NCBI RefSeq assembly: GCF_034424215.1
Contig: NZ_CP139960.1
Span: 1,674,001-1,738,000 of the forward strand
Source: Niabella yanshanensis
GTDB lineage: Bacteria > Bacteroidota > Bacteroidia > Chitinophagales > Chitinophagaceae
Reading direction: 5' to 3'
DNA length: 64,000 bases
Shown: positions 62,161 through 64,000 of the stretch, in pieces
How positions within the stretch are numbered: the first letter of the stretch is position 1
Layout of the letters: the number at the start of each line of letters is the position of its first letter
Notes under the pieces: model-generated
Told to the model about the DNA's origin: nothing
Databases searched by the model: none
The model's input: only the letters and a program-made list of their open reading frames with translations
Position numbers and translations under genes: made by a program

Positions 62161-62523
62161 ATGAAAAAAGTAATTATCGCTTTCACAGCTATTTTATTCT
62201 CTGCTTCAGCAGCTTTTGCCCAGGTAACAGATCCTCAGAAAATGATCAAACTAGGCTCTGATGCACATTTCATAAATGAATTAAATCTTGAAAAAGGGAA
62301 AGAATATGGCTTCCTGGCAAAAGATCTTCAGGAATTATATCCTTCATTGGTAAAAGAAAAGAGAATCAGTGAGCGTTTTGGTAAAAACGCATATCGCACC
62401 AAAGTGATTAAAGTAATTGATGAAAAAGAGTTAATTCCTGCGATGGTAGCTTCTATCAAAAAACAAAATATTGAGATCCAGGATTTGAAGAAAAAAATGA
62501 TTACTATCGAAAGTAAAATGTAG
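62161..62523 (+). CDS. Exported protein with S74/tail-fibre chaperone-like domain
   Basis: 120 aa. Signal peptide MKKVIIAFTAILFSASAAFA-Q. After it, the segment EKGKEYGFLAKDLQELYPSLV resembles the C-terminal Peptidase_S74 (intramolecular chaperone) motif YGFIAQDLQEVFPELV, then VIDEKELIPAMVASIKKQNIEIQDLKKK resembles its closing helix and coiled coil. The autocatalytic Ser-Lys pair normally found earlier in the domain is not evident, and no tail-fibre body precedes it, so this is a stand-alone fragment type found in Bacteroidetes. Function unknown. Confidence 0.7.
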   Translation: MKKVIIAFTAILFSASAAFAQVTDPQKMIKLGSDAHFINELNLEKGKEYGFLAKDLQELYPSLVKEKRISERFGKNAYRTKVIKVIDEKELIPAMVASIKKQNIEIQDLKKKMITIESKM

Positions 62524-62550
62524 TCAGTATAAAAAATAATACAGTCTCTC

Positions 62551-62578
62551 AAAAGGCCGCCTTATGGCGGTCTTTTTA
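62551..62578 (+). terminator. Terminator after the S74-like gene
   Basis: AAAAGGCCGCC, loop TTAT, GGCGGTCTTTTT; stem with one U-G pair and a short T-run. Confidence 0.85.
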
Positions 62579-62634
62579 TTTGCCTGCAACTTTTTAAAAC
62601 GGTAGTACGTCAAGTAATTAAAAATGATACTTTT

Positions 62635-63057
62635 ATGAAAGCCCTGTTATTTTTATTCCTCCCCCTGGTAATGGTTGGTTGCACCAAAAACAAACTGGCC
62701 AAATTTAATACCCGCATTGTAGGCAGCTGGCAGCTGGTAGAGGTTAATACCTTTGGATTAGGTAGCAGCCATATTGTGTTCAATGGCGGAAATTTTACTT
62801 TCAATAGCGATAATACGGCGAGTTATTACGACCGGAATAATAACACCTACTATGGCTCCTGGTATATTGATGCCTATATGTATACAGATGATGAAGGAGA
62901 TTCGGAAACTGATTTTATATTAAGTGTAGATGTAAAAGATGGCAGCAAAATGAAATTCGACCGTTTCGAAATTCCCCGTTTTGGCAATTCAAACAGATTT
63001 AAAGCTAAAGTAAGAAACGGGCTGAACGTGGTTACTTATGTTTTTGAACGCAGGTAA
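62635..63057 (+). CDS. Hypothetical lipoprotein, lipocalin-like
   Basis: 140 aa. Lipobox VMVGC (Cys16) in a short signal. The mature part opens with VGSWQLVEVN, the WxL-type start of lipocalin-like domains common in Bacteroidetes lipoproteins, followed by alternating strands (FTFNSDNTASYYDRNNNTYYGSW, given here as its first 20: FTFNSDNTASYYDRNNNTYY). Likely a small beta-barrel exposed at the outer membrane. Ligand unknown. Confidence 0.65.
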   Translation: MKALLFLFLPLVMVGCTKNKLAKFNTRIVGSWQLVEVNTFGLGSSHIVFNGGNFTFNSDNTASYYDRNNNTYYGSWYIDAYMYTDDEGDSETDFILSVDVKDGSKMKFDRFEIPRFGNSNRFKAKVRNGLNVVTYVFERR

Positions 63058-63277
63058 ACTTAGAAGGATCATACCAGGAAACCTGCTTGCTTTTACTGCC
63101 GGCTACCCAAAAGAAAATTCTACCGGTTGCTGTAGTCCCGATAGCTACATATTAAGCGTATCGGCTTTCAACTTTCTCTGAGACGTTGGATATATACGTT
63201 TCATACAGAGAGAAGTTGCCAGGCAGTGTACCAGTTGTAAGCTTTTGCGCGGGCAATGGCAAGCAAAACATACAGAT

Positions 63278-63733
63278 TTACCTATAGCCACAGCTTTCCT
63301 TTCTTCGGGTATCTATTAAATATTGAATCTTCCAGCCAGATGTCAGTCGCACCAGCTGAAAGGAATTGACCCCGCAATGACTGAATTTGCCTTTGTAATA
63401 AAAAGAGTAGGGCGTCCAGACGCTGGCTAAATCTCCGTCGATTTGAATAGCTTCAAACTTTATTCTTTCATCCGCATTCCCCTTAGCTTCTTTGCTTATA
63501 AATGCAGCGAAATCATTTGCATGGCTGGAGCGAATTATGAGTGTATTGGAAGGCGACTTGATTATGGTTTGTAGTATTGCACTATCTGCGAAACAGGCTG
63601 TAAGCTGCTTTGCGTCTGCGTTACGCATGGCATCAAAAAGGTTGTTGATCAGCCGGATAACCGAATCCCGGCTGTCCTGCGCGTTTATTAAACAAGAATT
63701 GAATATAAACAGCACTAAAAACCAGTATTTCAT
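63278..63733 (-). CDS. NTF2-like/DUF4440 family exported protein
   Basis: 151 aa. Signal peptide MKYWFLVLFIFNSCLINAQD. NTF2-like cone fold: helical INNLFDAMRNADAKQLTACFADSAIL followed by curved strands ending in WKIQYLIDTRR. Members are diverse ketosteroid-isomerase-like proteins; no catalytic residues can be assigned. A copy of the dispersed palindromic repeat lies just upstream, at 63762-63796. Confidence 0.75.
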   Translation of the reverse strand: MKYWFLVLFIFNSCLINAQDSRDSVIRLINNLFDAMRNADAKQLTACFADSAILQTIIKSPSNTLIIRSSHANDFAAFISKEAKGNADERIKFEAIQIDGDLASVWTPYSFYYKGKFSHCGVNSFQLVRLTSGWKIQYLIDTRRKESCGYR

Positions 63734-63761
63734 GTGTATGCTTTTTATTAATTGGGGGGCA

Positions 63762-63796
63762 CATACCCGCCTGACCGGACGGGCAGGGAATTTCGC
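63762..63796 (-). repeat. Dispersed palindromic repeat, copy 3
   Basis: On the minus strand AAATTCCCTGCCCGTCCGGT followed by CAGGCGGGTATG; shares the TTCCCTGCCCGT...CAGGC core with 33498-33536 and 36519-36549 (TTCCC is absent from the second). Confidence 0.6.
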
Positions 63797-63978
63797 AGTA
63801 AGAAAATACTCATTATACCCGGTATCAAAATAAATATTTCCTTATGCTACATTTCTCCGTTCATTTTGTTAAAGATCTGCCATAAAAGGTACAATTGGCA
63901 TTAAATTCCCGTCTAATAAAAGATGTTGTATTTTATGCAATTTCTCTTATCTATTAATCTTTATTAAAAATACGAAAG

Positions 63979-64000
63979 ATGAAAAATTTAACACACATAG
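63979..64000 (+). CDS. Start of a gene cut by the window edge
   Basis: ATG AAA AAT TTA ACA CAC ATA followed by the end of the window. An ATG with a Lys-Asn start after an A-rich ACGAAAG stretch looks like the beginning of a gene, but seven codons cannot identify it. Confidence 0.3.

Overview
The window reads as a chromosomal stretch of a Bacteroidota member, most likely Chitinophagaceae (Niabella/Niastella/Terrimonas-like; genus is inference). The grounds are a SusC/SusD pair next to an HTCS-type regulator, promoters of the Bacteroidetes form TTTG-N19-TAnnTTTG, DUF4294 and DUF2723 proteins, a DAHP synthase fused to a C-terminal chorismate mutase, BshC, and frequent starts without a Shine-Dalgarno sequence. 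No rRNA, tRNA, CRISPR, prophage or transposase was seen.

Layout. 90-12325: a polysaccharide utilisation locus (GH2, GH43, SusD, SusC on minus; divergent Reg_prop sensor kinase and a separate receiver-AraC regulator on plus), which looks aimed at an arabinose/galactose-containing plant glycan. 12334-20258: PAS kinase, purM, ribF, a nucleotidyltransferase whose 5' end is broken by a stop codon plus a small partner gene, gatC, a MacB/LolD-type ABC ATPase, a PduO-type cobalamin adenosyltransferase and a small lipoprotein. 20385-25331: GH78 rhamnosidase and acetyl-CoA synthetase. 25385-30235: trpEGDCF operon with promoter, Trp-codon leader peptide and attenuator. 30347-33928: L,D-transpeptidase, purE, bshC, GlsB-type membrane protein. 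34042-42122: aromatic supraoperon pheA-aminotransferase-tyrA-aroF/CM-aroB-aroA-aroC, preceded by its own Phe-codon leader peptide and attenuator. 42187-51701: DUF92, DUF4294, a 56-residue peptide ending in a Cys-Gly motif directly before a DUF692/MNIO enzyme, a DUF2723 membrane protein, and a VWA/MoxR-type ATPase pair. 51803-64000: metallopeptidase, nuclease-like and thioesterase genes, FKBP, polysaccharide deacetylase, SH3 protein, a frameshifted S41 peptidase, Lrp regulator divergent from ahcY, and small exported proteins.

How the parts connect. The two aromatic operons together cover most of the route to chorismate, Phe, Tyr and Trp (trpA, trpB, aroD, aroE and aroK are not here). Each is headed by the same device: a promoter whose -7 box ends 5-7 nt before the leader ATG, a leader peptide rich in the regulating amino acid, a terminator, and a copy of the terminator's 3' arm inside the leader reading frame that can form an antiterminator. 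The best candidate for an undescribed system is the peptide/MNIO pair at 43845-45166, which resembles a minimal RiPP pathway with a lipoprotein-like precursor and a C-terminally extended enzyme. The window also carries several families of short dispersed repeats in spacers, some inside the aro operon.
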